Part shown: piece after piece, positions 8,676 through 17,879 of the stretch | Layout of the letters: each line of letters opens with the position of its first letter | Position numbering within the stretch: the first letter of the stretch is position 1 | Source: Betaproteobacteria bacterium | GTDB taxonomy: Bacteria; Pseudomonadota; Gammaproteobacteria; Burkholderiales; Usitatibacteraceae | Reading direction: 5' to 3' | Assembly: GCA_025362705.1 (NCBI GenBank) | Contig: JANYFH010000111.1 | Location: 1-42,322 of the forward strand | DNA: 42,322 nt | Translations under genes and position numbers: made by a program | Notes under the pieces: model-generated | What the model was told of the DNA's origin: nothing | What the model saw: only the letters and a program-made list of their open reading frames with translations | The model's database searches: none

Positions 8676-8899
8676 ACATTCATACCAAGATCACCATCTT
8701 TTAATTACTGTACAGGAAAATGTTTGCGTACAGGCAAATTACGGGTTGTGCAGTGCAGCGTAAAAATTGGTGCCGCTGTCTATAACAAATCAATTACAGC
8801 ATGGCTACGCCAATGCCCTAGCGGAAATGCGCACGACTTGCCTTTGCAGCACCGATGCAGGCTCTGCGCAGACCGTTGTTTTTATACAACGTCGAGGGC

Positions 8900-10099
8900 T
8901 CATAGCGCCTCAAATAATCCCGCCGCACCCATGCCAGTGCCGATACACATCGACACCATTCCCCACTTTTGTTTGTTGCGGCGCATCCCGTGCAGCAATG
9001 TTGCCGCGCGGATCGCACCGGTCGCACCCAAAGGGTGGCCGAGCGCGATGGCACCGCCCTGCGGGTTGATTTTGTCCGCGTTCAAACCGAGATCCTTGAT
9101 CACCGCCAGTGCTTGTGCGGCAAACGCTTCATTGAGTTCGATCCAATCGAGATCATCGGCCTTGATGCCCGCCTGGCTCAACACTTTCGGAATCGCCTTG
9201 ATCGGACCGATGCCCATGATTTCCGGCGGCACGCCCGCGACTGCGAACGACACAAAACGTGCGATCGGTTGAACATTGTATTTTTTCAACGCTTTCTCGC
9301 TCATCAGTAAAACCGCGCCGGCACCATCGGACATTTGCGAGGAATTACCGGCAGTCACGCTTCCTTTGGCCGCAAACACGGTGCGCAATTTTGCGAGTGA
9401 TTCGAGTGTTGAATCAGCGCGTGGGCCTTCGTCGGTGTCAGCCATTTTCTTTTTGTGTTTGATCGCGCCACTCATCAGGTCCGGTACCGATGATTCAATT
9501 TCATAAGCGAGAATTTCATCCTTGAAGCCACCTGCTGCGATCGCCTTTGAGGCCTTCATGTGCGATGCCACCGCGAATGCATCCTGCTCTTCGCGCGTCA
9601 CTTTCCATTGTTTGGCGACGTTCTCTGCGGTGATGCCCATGCCGTAAGCGATAGCCACGTGTTCGTTATTGTGAAATACGTTTTGATTAAGCGCGATCTT
9701 GTTGCCCATCATCGGCACCATCGACATGCTTTCCGTCCCCGCAGCGATCACGACATCATCATCGCCGGTGCGAATGCGGTCCGCCGCCATGCTGATTGCC
9801 TGCAAGCCCGACGAACAGAAGCGATTGATCGTCACCGCCGGTACATTGTCAGGCAGGCCCGCGAGCAACACGCCAATGCGCGCCACGTTCATGCCCTGCT
9901 CACCCTCCGGCATTGCACAACCGACGACGACGTCACCGATGTCGTGCGGATCGAGTCCCGGTACGTGGGCGATCACGCCGCGCAGCACGTGCGCGAGCAT
10001 GTCGTCGGGGCGAATATTTTTGAACATGCCGCGTGGCGCTTTACCGACCGGGGTGCGGACGGCAGCGACGATATAGGCTTCTTGAATTTGTTTGGTCAT
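8900..10099 (-). CDS. fadA: Acetyl-CoA C-acyltransferase (3-ketoacyl-CoA thiolase, FadA type)
   Basis: 399 residues, the usual length of a cytosolic thiolase. The nucleophile is C95 in NRFCSSGLQA. The C-terminal catalytic pair is H355 in GHPLGATGA and C385 in CIGTGMGAAG, so the full Cys-His-Cys set is present. It cleaves 3-ketoacyl-CoA with CoA to give acetyl-CoA and the shortened acyl-CoA in the last step of beta-oxidation. GGAG stands 7 nt before the ATG. It follows the FadN-like gene by 54 bp and presumably works on that enzyme's product. It is one of two thiolases in this cluster; the other (20044-21324) belongs to a different subfamily. Confidence 0.92.
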   Translation of the reverse strand: MTKQIQEAYIVAAVRTPVGKAPRGMFKNIRPDDMLAHVLRGVIAHVPGLDPHDIGDVVVGCAMPEGEQGMNVARIGVLLAGLPDNVPAVTINRFCSSGLQAISMAADRIRTGDDDVVIAAGTESMSMVPMMGNKIALNQNVFHNNEHVAIAYGMGITAENVAKQWKVTREEQDAFAVASHMKASKAIAAGGFKDEILAYEIESSVPDLMSGAIKHKKKMADTDEGPRADSTLESLAKLRTVFAAKGSVTAGNSSQMSDGAGAVLLMSEKALKKYNVQPIARFVSFAVAGVPPEIMGIGPIKAIPKVLSQAGIKADDLDWIELNEAFAAQALAVIKDLGLNADKINPQGGAIALGHPLGATGAIRAATLLHGMRRNKQKWGMVSMCIGTGMGAAGLFEAL

Positions 10100-10153
10100 T
10101 TTAATTCTCCAGATATGAGGCGATCTCTTGCACGAGCGAGGATGGCAGGTGCT

Positions 10154-12526
10154 TTAATTGCGTAACGGCTTCCCAGTCTTGAGCATATGCTCAATCCTCG
10201 CCTGCGTTTTCTCAGTCTTGGCCAGCTCACAGAAATGCTTCCTCTCCAGCGCGAGCATCCAGTTTTCATCCACCATCGAGCCCGGCTCGATTTCACCTCC
10301 ACACAAACAGGCCGCGATGCGCGAACTGATATCGTAATCGTGATCCGAAATGAAACCGCCCTCTTTCATGTTGATGAGCATCATCTTCAAGGTCGCGATA
10401 CCGGTGTTGCCCGCCACGGGGAATGCGGTTGGTGCCAAGGGCGGACGATAGCTTGCGTTGGCCATTGCGCGCGCAGTTTCGAGTGCGACGAAAAGCAATT
10501 CTTCACGATTGAAAATGATGATGTCGCGCCAGCGCATATGGCCCATTTCCTTGGCCTCCTGCGCGCTTTTGGAAACTTCTCCCATCGCGGCGAGCTTGAA
10601 GCTCTTTTGAATCGCAGGCAATACATCCCCGCCGTTGGCGGAGAGTGCCGCACGCAGAGCCATTTCTTTTAAGCCACCCCCAGCAGGCAGCAGACCGACA
10701 CCGACTTCAACCAGGCCAATGTAGCTTTCGAGCGAAGCAACGACCCGGTCCGAATGCATCTGGAATTCGCAGCCACCGCCGAGCGCCATGCCATCAACCG
10801 CAGACACGACAGGAATCATGCTGTATTTAATGCGCTGGGACGTTGCCTGAAACGTCGCGACCATCGCTTCAAATTCCGCAAATTGTCCGAGCTTCAACGC
10901 TTCCAATGCTTTCACCAGATTGGCGCCCGCCGCGAACGGCGGCTCGGTCTGCCAGATGACGAGTGCTTGGTAATTTGCTTCCGCCAAATCGATGGCCTTG
11001 TTCAAGCCCTCGAGTACATCGCTGCCGATGGAATGCATTTTTGTTTTGAATGAAACGATGGCGATGTCATCGTGACCTTTGGTGCTCCACATGCGCACGG
11101 CATCTGTTTCGAAAATCGTTGTGCCCTTCTCGGCTTTTTCGCCGAGCAGCAATTCCGGATAAAGCTGGCGTTGATACACGGGCAATGTGGAACGCGCGAC
11201 CAGCTTTCCGGTTTTGCCGGAGAGCGATCCTTCATTGGAGTGAACGCCCTTTCTTCCATCCGTGACCCACGCAGGCAACGGTGCGTTCGACATGGTTTTT
11301 CCAGCGGCGATGTCTTCACCAATCCATTTCGCAACTTGTTCCCAACCTGCGGCCTGCCAGGTTTCAAACGGCCCCATCTTCCAGCCGAATCCCCAGCGAA
11401 TCGCGAAATCGATGTCGCGCGCAGAGCTTGCGACATCACCAAGATGCACAGCAATGTAATGAAAGACGTCGCGGAAAATCGCCCACAGGAACTGCGCCTG
11501 CGGGTGCGTGCTGGCGCGCAGCGCGGCGAATTGTTCAGCGGGATTTCTGATCTTCAAAATGGCCGCAACTTCATCCGCGACCTTGGCATCTGACACACGG
11601 TAATCCTGCTTGGCGAGATCGACCACGAGAATGTCTTTACCTTTTTTCGTAAAAAAACCGACCTTGGTTTTTTGTCCGAGCGCGCCTTTTTCGATCAACG
11701 CTTTCAGGAAGGCGGGCACGGCGTAATACTTGTGCCACGGGTCGTTGGGCAAATTGTCGTCCATCGTTTTGAACGTGTGCGCGAGCGTGTCAAGACCGAC
11801 CACATCGGCAGTACGATAAGTAGCACTCTTGGCGCGGCCAATCGCAGGACCGGTGAGCGCATCGACTTCATCGAAGCCCAGCTTGAATTGCATCGTGTGA
11901 TGCATGGTCGCGGCGATGGAAAACACGCCGATGCGGTTCGCCACAAAGTTGGGCGTGTCGTTAGCGCGGATCACGCCTTTGCCGACAGTCGTGACGAGGA
12001 AAGTCTCGAGTTGATCAAGAATGGCTGCATCGGTAACTGGTGTCGGGATCAACTCGACCAGCTTCATGTAGCGCGGCGGATTGAAAAAATGCACGCCGCA
12101 GAAACGATGTCGCAGCGCTTCGGGAAAAACTTTTGACAATTCGGTGATCGACAAGCCGGACGTATTGGACGCGAAAATCGCGTCGGCGCGCATGAAGGGC
12201 GCGACTTTTTCGTAAAGCGATTTTTTCCAATCCATGCGCTCGGAAATGGCTTCGACAATCAGATCGCAGTCCTTTAACCAGTCGAGATTGTCGTCGTAGT
12301 TGGCGGGGGTGATTTGGGTCGCGCGCGCTTTGGTGGCGAATGGCGCGGGTTGCAGCTTGGACATCGCGTCAATGGCTTTCAACACGATGCCGTTCTTTGG
12401 TCCTTCCTTGGCAGGCAAGTCAAACAGAATGCATTTGACGTTGGCATTGGTGAGGTGGGCCGCGATTTGCGCGCCCATCACGCCTGCGCCGAGGACGGCG
12501 ACTTTTTTGATATGAAAATTGCTCAC
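10154..12526 (-). CDS. 3-hydroxyacyl-CoA dehydrogenase/enoyl-CoA hydratase fusion, FadN-like domain order
   Basis: 790 residues. The N-terminal half is the dehydrogenase: Rossmann motif GAGVMG at 13-18, followed by VEAISERMDWK and ASNTSGLSITEL, and the catalytic histidine H146 in HFFNP. The C-terminal part is a crotonase-fold hydratase with AVDGMALGGGCEF and GLVEVGVGLLPAGGG, which hold both catalytic glutamates. This order (dehydrogenase first) is that of Bacillus FadN and its proteobacterial relatives and is opposite to FadB/FadJ. The start codon is GTG at 12526, preceded by GGGAG at 6-7 nt; no ATG start fits the Rossmann strand. It catalyses the second and third steps of beta-oxidation and is paired with the thiolase downstream. 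Confidence 0.92.
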   Translation of the reverse strand: MSNFHIKKVAVLGAGVMGAQIAAHLTNANVKCILFDLPAKEGPKNGIVLKAIDAMSKLQPAPFATKARATQITPANYDDNLDWLKDCDLIVEAISERMDWKKSLYEKVAPFMRADAIFASNTSGLSITELSKVFPEALRHRFCGVHFFNPPRYMKLVELIPTPVTDAAILDQLETFLVTTVGKGVIRANDTPNFVANRIGVFSIAATMHHTMQFKLGFDEVDALTGPAIGRAKSATYRTADVVGLDTLAHTFKTMDDNLPNDPWHKYYAVPAFLKALIEKGALGQKTKVGFFTKKGKDILVVDLAKQDYRVSDAKVADEVAAILKIRNPAEQFAALRASTHPQAQFLWAIFRDVFHYIAVHLGDVASSARDIDFAIRWGFGWKMGPFETWQAAGWEQVAKWIGEDIAAGKTMSNAPLPAWVTDGRKGVHSNEGSLSGKTGKLVARSTLPVYQRQLYPELLLGEKAEKGTTIFETDAVRMWSTKGHDDIAIVSFKTKMHSIGSDVLEGLNKAIDLAEANYQALVIWQTEPPFAAGANLVKALEALKLGQFAEFEAMVATFQATSQRIKYSMIPVVSAVDGMALGGGCEFQMHSDRVVASLESYIGLVEVGVGLLPAGGGLKEMALRAALSANGGDVLPAIQKSFKLAAMGEVSKSAQEAKEMGHMRWRDIIIFNREELLFVALETARAMANASYRPPLAPTAFPVAGNTGIATLKMMLINMKEGGFISDHDYDISSRIAACLCGGEIEPGSMVDENWMLALERKHFCELAKTEKTQARIEHMLKTGKPLRN

Positions 12527-12561
12527 TTGAAACTCCCGAGTTTACGATTGAATAATTATTT

Positions 12562-12627
12562 AAACTCTAGCACTGGCGCGCTTCTACAGCCTGAAATGCC
12601 TTGAAACACCCGCCAATGCTAGTATTT
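12562..12627 (-). repeat. Copy A of the ~66-bp palindromic 3'-end element
   Basis: Left arm AAACTCTAGCACTGGCG (12562-12578) and right arm CGCCAATGCTAGTATTT (12611-12627) pair at 14 of 17 positions. It begins 25 bp after the thioesterase stop and ends about 35 bp before the FadN-like start. An outer inverted repeat GAGTTTA (12538-12544)/TAAACTC (12561-12567) adjoins it. Confidence 0.7.
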
Positions 12628-12652
12628 TTCCTGTTTGTGCTATGTAATCATT

Positions 12653-13072
12653 TCAGTCCGCTGGTACTGGTCGCGGCTTCCTCTGGTCATCCACCGCGAC
12701 ATACGTCAACTGCGCTTCCGTCACCTTCACGACCTCGGCACCAAATCGCTGGCGTTGCGCATAAACCTCGACGTCGACAGTCAGCGACGTACGCCCGACC
12801 TTGACGACATCAGCATAAAAACTCACCAGGTCGCCGACCAGCACGGGCTGTTTAAACTGGAACGAATTCACCGAGACTGTGACGACCTTGCCGCGAGCGC
12901 GCACTGTGGCCGGGACGCTGCCCGCCAGATCAACCTGCGCCATCACCCAGCCGCCAAAGATCGTCCCGTGCGCATTGGTATCGGCCGGCATCGGGATGAT
13001 GCGAATGACAGGCTGCCGGTCTTTCGGCAGATGTGTCACTTCGCAAAAAGGCTCGGTGGTTTCATTCGTCAC
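12653..13072 (-). CDS. Acyl-CoA thioesterase, hotdog fold (YciA-like)
   Basis: 139 residues from a GTG start. The GTG overlaps the stop of the acyl-CoA synthetase as GTGA, which decides the start; an upstream in-frame extension only re-reads the synthetase end in another frame. The pattern PMPADTNAHGTIFGGWVMAQVDLAG (residues about 22-46 in pieces) has the N-x-H-G-x-I-F-G-G-x-x-M-x-x-x-D order of YciA-type thioesterases, with the catalytic Asp at its end. These enzymes release free CoA from acyl-CoA. Overlap with the synthetase implies translational coupling of an activating and a de-activating enzyme, perhaps as an overflow valve for CoA. Confidence 0.88.
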   Translation of the reverse strand: MTNETTEPFCEVTHLPKDRQPVIRIIPMPADTNAHGTIFGGWVMAQVDLAGSVPATVRARGKVVTVSVNSFQFKQPVLVGDLVSFYADVVKVGRTSLTVDVEVYAQRQRFGAEVVKVTEAQLTYVAVDDQRKPRPVPAD

Positions 13073-15033
13073 AGTGCATGCCCCTTGTACATATCGTCGA
13101 TCGCGTTCGCATATTTTTGCAAAATAACATTGCGCTTCAGCTTCAACGTCGGCGTAATCATGCCATTGTCGATAGTCCATTTTTCGCGCGCGACCGCGAC
13201 TTTGCGAATGGCAGCATAACCCGGAAAATCCTTGGTCTGCCTGCCGATGCGCTGCACCAGAAATTTTTCCGCTTTCTCGCGGCTATCGCCGTCGAGACGC
13301 GCATCCAGTTTCGCTTCGGCAGCGGCGCGACCCCATTCTTCATCATTCAATACCACGATTGCCGACAGGTAAGGTTTTGCTTCGCCATACACCAGCGCCT
13401 GTTCAAACAGCGGGTCCATCTGAATGGCCATCTCCATATCAACGGGTGGCACTTTTTCGCCGTTGCCGAGAACGATAATTTCCTTGATGCGTCCGGTGAT
13501 GTGAATGAAACCCTGCGAATCGATCTTCACCTGGTCGCCCGTATTGAGCCAGCCATCTTCCGACAGCACCGCGCGTGTAGCCTCTGGATTGTTCCAATAG
13601 CCCATCATGATATTAGGCCCCTTGGCGAGCAGCACATTGTTCTCACCGATGCGCGTTTGCACACCCGGAACAGCGGGGCCGACCGAATTCGGGTCATTCC
13701 GTTCGAGCAGATTGACTGCCAGCAGGGGCGACGCTTCCGTCATCCCGTAGCCCTGGCAAATTGGCAAACCGAGTCCGACAAATACTTTGGACACCGCGGG
13801 CGACAAGGCGGCACCGCCGGCCACCGCAAAGCGAAGCCTGCCGCCAAATCGCGCCAACAGTTTTTCGGCAACGAGTTTTTTCAGGATCGGCCACAGCAAA
13901 AAAGAAATCTTCCACGGTCCGCGCTGGTTTTGATATTCGAAACGGCTCCAGCCAACGTTCACGGCAAGATCGAACAATTTGCGTTTGCTCGGTGAGGATT
14001 TTTTTAATTGTTCGTTGATGGCGGCGAGGAAGCGTTCATAAATTCGCGGCACCGAAAAAATGATAGTCGGCTGGACAATGCGAAAATCCTCTGCAAGCGC
14101 CGGAATCGAACGCGAAAATACGATAGATGCCCCTGACACCATGTTCAAATAATAATCCGCCGTGCGCTCGAACATATGCGACAGCGGCAGGAACGATAAA
14201 AAAACATCGTCCGAAAAAACGTCATAAACCGCGAGGCCCGATTGCACGTTCGACAATATATTGCGATGTGAAAGCATCACGCCTTTTGGTTTACCGGTGG
14301 TGCCGCTGGTATAGACAATAGTCGCCAGATCGGTGGCTTTGGTGGGCAAGCGATCGTGTGCGCCCGGCGCTGAAGGTAGCCAATCGGCCAGCAATTTCAA
14401 ACGTGGCTCCTCCGGATCGTTGACTGGCTTCACGGTAAGAATGCAATGTAATGAACCGAGGCGCTCCTGTACGGTCTTCAACCGTTTCCAATGTTCTTCG
14501 CCGTCAATAACGATCAGTTTCACAGTGGCGTCGCAGAGGATGTAGGCAACATTGTCGGGGCGATCATCGACAAACAGCGGTACCGTGACCAAACCCGCAG
14601 CGAACGCACCCTGGTCGGCGACGACCCAGTTGATACTGTTTTTGAGCATCACCGCGATCCGCTCGCCCGGCTGCAACCCTTCGCGGCGCAAGCCTTCGCG
14701 CATGCGTGCAACACGCTCGCCGGCTTCGCGCCAGTCGATGCCTATCCATTCTTTGGTACTGCTATCGAATTGGCGATACGCCGGCGCGTTCGGCGAGGTG
14801 CGGCATCTCAACGCGAACACGTCGGCGACGGTTGCCGCGTCGTCGAACATCAGGTAACGCGTGCCGTGACGGTTTTGCAGGATCGATGATTCTGCCAACG
14901 GAGTCTCCTCGTGTGTTCGCGGTGACGAAATGTGTTCGCCCCCGACAGGTACGACGCTTGGGCTTGCCAATTGCGCGTCCTTGACACTACGCAGAATTAT
15001 ACGTTCCCGCCGCGCAAAGCTTGCGGCGCTCAT
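13069..15033 (-). CDS. Long-chain acyl-CoA synthetase (AMP-binding, FAA1 type)
   Basis: 654 residues if started at the ATG at 15033. It contains the P-loop-like AMP motif YTSGTTGKPKG (241-251), GYGMTEASPL, the NTGDQ hinge region and ITGRIKEIIVLGNGEKVPP. It activates fatty acids to acyl-CoA with ATP, the entry step of the pathway. Start is uncertain: the ATG overlaps the M48 stop as ATGA, but the first 45 residues look like translated intergenic sequence, and a TTG at 14898 (giving LAESSILQNRHG...) has a strong GAGGAG 6 nt upstream and a TATAAT at 14996-15001 further up. The shorter form would be 609 residues and would match the usual start of this family better. Confidence 0.9.
   Translation of the reverse strand: MSAASFARRERIILRSVKDAQLASPSVVPVGGEHISSPRTHEETPLAESSILQNRHGTRYLMFDDAATVADVFALRCRTSPNAPAYRQFDSSTKEWIGIDWREAGERVARMREGLRREGLQPGERIAVMLKNSINWVVADQGAFAAGLVTVPLFVDDRPDNVAYILCDATVKLIVIDGEEHWKRLKTVQERLGSLHCILTVKPVNDPEEPRLKLLADWLPSAPGAHDRLPTKATDLATIVYTSGTTGKPKGVMLSHRNILSNVQSGLAVYDVFSDDVFLSFLPLSHMFERTADYYLNMVSGASIVFSRSIPALAEDFRIVQPTIIFSVPRIYERFLAAINEQLKKSSPSKRKLFDLAVNVGWSRFEYQNQRGPWKISFLLWPILKKLVAEKLLARFGGRLRFAVAGGAALSPAVSKVFVGLGLPICQGYGMTEASPLLAVNLLERNDPNSVGPAVPGVQTRIGENNVLLAKGPNIMMGYWNNPEATRAVLSEDGWLNTGDQVKIDSQGFIHITGRIKEIIVLGNGEKVPPVDMEMAIQMDPLFEQALVYGEAKPYLSAIVVLNDEEWGRAAAEAKLDARLDGDSREKAEKFLVQRIGRQTKDFPGYAAIRKVAVAREKWTIDNGMITPTLKLKRNVILQKYANAIDDMYKGHAL
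14996..15001 (-). promoter_or_regulatory. Perfect -10 hexamer upstream of the alternative acyl-CoA synthetase start
   Basis: TATAAT on the minus strand about 100 nt before the TTG at 14898. No convincing -35 was found at 16-18 bp. Its place inside the N-terminal extension of the long reading frame favours the shorter start. Confidence 0.35.
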
Positions 15034-16145
15034 GGCGTATCTCCGGCGGCCTCGGCGGCGCGAATACGATCCTCGGTCGCGGGATGCGTAGAGAGGTAGC
15101 CGAAATCGCCGCCTTTGCCGGCATCGGGTTTCTTCGGCCCATCGGGTGCATCAGATGATGAAGGCTTGGCATCCGGCAACCCAAGTTTCTTGCGCAGCAT
15201 GTTTTCCTTGCGGCGGTCTTTTTGCATGCCTTCCAATGCGCGCATCGCGGTCGCAAATGTTTTCGGTGAGCGTCCGGTTTTTTTCAATAACGCGAAGGCG
15301 AAAGCATCAGCTTCACGTTCGAAATAGCGCGAATACCCATTGTGTAAAAGTGCTGTCGGTATCGTCACGGCAATACCGGTAAGCGAGGCGACATCGCCAT
15401 AAATTGCTGCGGCTGCGAGCGCCGAAATGGAAGTCTGCAGTAGATGCCGCAAACTGTGACGATGCTGTACATGCCCAAGCTCATGGGCGAGTACCGCTGC
15501 GGTCTCATCCACACCCGGCATGGCTTGTACCAATTGATCAGTGACCACGATCACACCACCCGGCAATGCAAAGGCGTTGGCGCCAATCCAGCCGCCGTCG
15601 CGAAACTCCAGCCGTACTGTCGAGGGCAACTCTGCAGCAGTTCGCAGCGCGACAAATGCGGTGGAGATTTTCGCGCGCATGTCTGCATCCAGCGCGGAAG
15701 GTTCAAAGACCGCCTGGTCGAGCGATTTCATTCCGGCATCGGCGATCTGCGATTCAATGCTGATCGGAAGGCGCTGCGAAATTTCGCGCGCCACCCACGG
15801 CACGCCATAGAGGTAACCGAGCACCACTGCTACAATTACGCCAGGCAACGCAGTAAAGACGAAACCCAGATGCGATTCCAGACGATGCGCAAGCGTTTGC
15901 GACGAGCCTACGCCGAACAACGCGTCGACCGCAGCGTGATCATTTACGATAGCCGCTGAACCGTCGGTAAATTCGATACGACGTGGTGCTCCCTTAAGTT
16001 GCGGTTGCACCCGCACCGACGACAATGTGTATTGCATCGAAGCGCCATCATGCGCAACGACGACGATATCGCCGGTCACCATGATGCTGGCTGCGATGCG
16101 CCTGGCGCTTTTCCCGTCGTAATAGTCGGCGCTAAGCGGGATCAT
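15030..16145 (-). CDS. M48 family zinc metalloprotease, membrane-anchored
   Basis: 371 residues. The zinc site is AHELGH (HELGH at 221-225) with the third ligand region FEREAD (275-280), and the C-terminus has YLSTHPATEDRI, a common ending of M48 peptidases (HtpX/BepA/LoiP relatives). One membrane segment lies near residues 93-114; the first 90 residues form a beta-rich domain that I do not recognise. M48 enzymes degrade misfolded membrane or envelope proteins. It starts 1 bp after the YjgN-like gene (TAG C ATG), so the two are surely cotranslated. Its setting between fatty-acid genes is notable; its target is unknown. Confidence 0.85.
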   Translation of the reverse strand: MIPLSADYYDGKSARRIAASIMVTGDIVVVAHDGASMQYTLSSVRVQPQLKGAPRRIEFTDGSAAIVNDHAAVDALFGVGSSQTLAHRLESHLGFVFTALPGVIVAVVLGYLYGVPWVAREISQRLPISIESQIADAGMKSLDQAVFEPSALDADMRAKISTAFVALRTAAELPSTVRLEFRDGGWIGANAFALPGGVIVVTDQLVQAMPGVDETAAVLAHELGHVQHRHSLRHLLQTSISALAAAAIYGDVASLTGIAVTIPTALLHNGYSRYFEREADAFAFALLKKTGRSPKTFATAMRALEGMQKDRRKENMLRKKLGLPDAKPSSSDAPDGPKKPDAGKGGDFGYLSTHPATEDRIRAAEAAGDTP

Positions 16146-16146
16146 G

Positions 16147-17331
16147 CTAAAGCGATAGATCGATGCTGAAAAACTCGCCCAGCTCTTCGCCGGTGGCGCC
16201 TACCTGCGCGCTCACGCCACCGACGAATTCGTCCAGTGACGACTCTGATTCGAGTGACAAACATTCTGCACGGTAGCGCATCACCCGCACGACGGCCCAG
16301 GGAATCGCCAGGCCGAGCGAGAACAGGATGGCGAACATGTTCACAAAGTACAGCCACGCCAACCCTCGCAGCTTCAATGTACTGACAAATGAAACCTGTC
16401 TATCGAGACGCGTATTGTTGAACACCAGATTGCCAATACGCGACTTCGTGTATCCAAACATGAGTGATCCGATCGCGAAGTAAGCCAGTGAAAATACCAG
16501 CGCCAGCAAGACCGCCGCAAACACACCGCCCTTTGCACCGATGGCGGCACTGGCGGCGACGACAATACCGACAACGATGCCAATGACAACGATAACGCCA
16601 AAGGCAAGCAACATCGTTAAAAGATAAATCTTGTAGAACGCACCAATACCGACATCGATGGAAAATGGCGCGGCGCCGTACTTCGAATGATTGACGTGCA
16701 GTTTTTTCAATGAACCGATTGCGAACGGATAGACCGCAAAAATCGCCAGCATCTGTAGGCCAACGAGCACGAAGAACAGGGTGGGCGGCGGCACCTTGCC
16801 TGCCTTGTCAATCTCGGGCATCAAGAACGGAAACACCAGCACCAGCGCGACTGGCCATATCGTTTTCAGCACGTCCATATAGGTGGCCTGGAATCGAAAG
16901 CGAATATTTCGATAGCTCGAGTTGAAAGCGTTGAACGCCATAGAACGGGCGATGAACCATGGCGCAGCGACAAACAAACCCAGCGCCAGCCCCGCTGCCA
17001 CTTTTGGCATGAAATAGTTAATGCCGGAGTACGTACCAAATGCCGCTGCCGCGATCAACCGTCCCTTGAGGATGGCAATCGGGTTGCCGTGATATTCGAA
17101 ATTGGCGTCGGCAACCCAGGTGTGGCCGTAAAAATAGCGCTTCTTGCGAACTTTGGCCCAGGCGGAATAAATGCCCAGGGTGATGATGGTCAGAAAGAGG
17201 TTGACAATCCAGATGCCGAAAAATCCGCCCGTTGTGCCGGTGAAAGAGAAGGGATGCGACTCGCACGGCGCGCCGGTCGCTGGTTCAATCTGGGCGAAAG
17301 CGTCGCCGCCGCCCAAAGAAATATCCTGCAT
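16147..17331 (-). CDS. YjgN/DUF898 family inner-membrane protein
   Basis: 394 residues, mostly hydrophobic, with about seven or more membrane helices. The family signature is the stretch TLGIYSAWAKVRKKRYFYG (about 56-74) followed by YHGNPIAILKGR; a second related block TLKLRGLAWLYFVNMFAILFSLG precedes the C-terminal VRVMRYRAE. DUF898 proteins have no known biochemical role. A GGAGAG stands 5-6 nt before the ATG. The protein partner is probably the M48 protease encoded 1 bp downstream, a pairing also familiar from other Proteobacteria as far as I recall. The 78-bp gap upstream separates it from DUF4442 and could hold a weak promoter. Confidence 0.85.
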   Translation of the reverse strand: MQDISLGGGDAFAQIEPATGAPCESHPFSFTGTTGGFFGIWIVNLFLTIITLGIYSAWAKVRKKRYFYGHTWVADANFEYHGNPIAILKGRLIAAAAFGTYSGINYFMPKVAAGLALGLFVAAPWFIARSMAFNAFNSSYRNIRFRFQATYMDVLKTIWPVALVLVFPFLMPEIDKAGKVPPPTLFFVLVGLQMLAIFAVYPFAIGSLKKLHVNHSKYGAAPFSIDVGIGAFYKIYLLTMLLAFGVIVVIGIVVGIVVAASAAIGAKGGVFAAVLLALVFSLAYFAIGSLMFGYTKSRIGNLVFNNTRLDRQVSFVSTLKLRGLAWLYFVNMFAILFSLGLAIPWAVVRVMRYRAECLSLESESSLDEFVGGVSAQVGATGEELGEFFSIDLSL

Positions 17332-17409
17332 TAATTCTCTCCCGTTTTTATTGATAGCTTAGTCGGCACTGCAAGCAAGTGTATTGTTTTTCTTTCAAGG
17401 CACAACAAG

Positions 17410-17877
17410 CTACGCTGCTTTTTTTCGTGGACTGATATACATCGTTATATCGGCATGCACCACGATATTGCCGCCAGTGTCTTTCACATCCACACTGACG
17501 ATCACGTCGCGGGCGGGGCCGTCACCAAAATCGGCAGCAGTGCACTCGGCAGTCAAATCGGTTTCGGATTTTTTAAGGTACTGCACATTCATGCTCTTGG
17601 GTAACCAGCGCATCGACGGCGGCAGGCTCGCTTCCATCAACGTGCCAGCGCCGCACTCGGCCAGATTGCACACGGCGATCGCGTGGACTGTACCGATATG
17701 ATTCTCGACCGCACGCCGCTTTTTCATGCTTACGCGGGCATAGCCGGGTTTGAATTCCTCAAAGCGCGGCTTGATGGTCGAAAAATATGGCGCGGTAAAA
17801 CAAATGGCTTTTCCAAATAGCCATTTGCCCATTGGTTTAGTGGATAGCCTCCCCCACAACGCCATCACGTACGCCAT
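17410..17877 (-). CDS. DUF4442 hotdog-fold protein, putative thioesterase
   Basis: 155 residues. The pattern RRAVENHIGTVHAIAVCNLAECGAGTLMEAS is that of DUF4442/PaaI-like hotdog proteins, in which N-H-x-G-x-x-H-A begins the long helix and a Glu or Asn acts on the thioester. The start ATG lies 2 nt after the FadJ-like stop (TAA CC ATG), so translation is coupled. It probably hydrolyses an acyl-CoA arising in the pathway, for instance a dead-end intermediate. It is the second hotdog protein of the cluster, unrelated in detail to the YciA-like one at 12653-13072. Confidence 0.8.
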   Translation of the reverse strand: MAYVMALWGRLSTKPMGKWLFGKAICFTAPYFSTIKPRFEEFKPGYARVSMKKRRAVENHIGTVHAIAVCNLAECGAGTLMEASLPPSMRWLPKSMNVQYLKKSETDLTAECTAADFGDGPARDVIVSVDVKDTGGNIVVHADITMYISPRKKAA

Positions 17878-17879
17878 GG

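Noticed and set aside
8760..8825. Possible fourth copy of the 66-bp element after the thiolase gene (CGCCAATGCCCTAG near 8809)
   Set aside because: Only one arm is similar, with a 2-nt insertion, and the other arm cannot be recognised.
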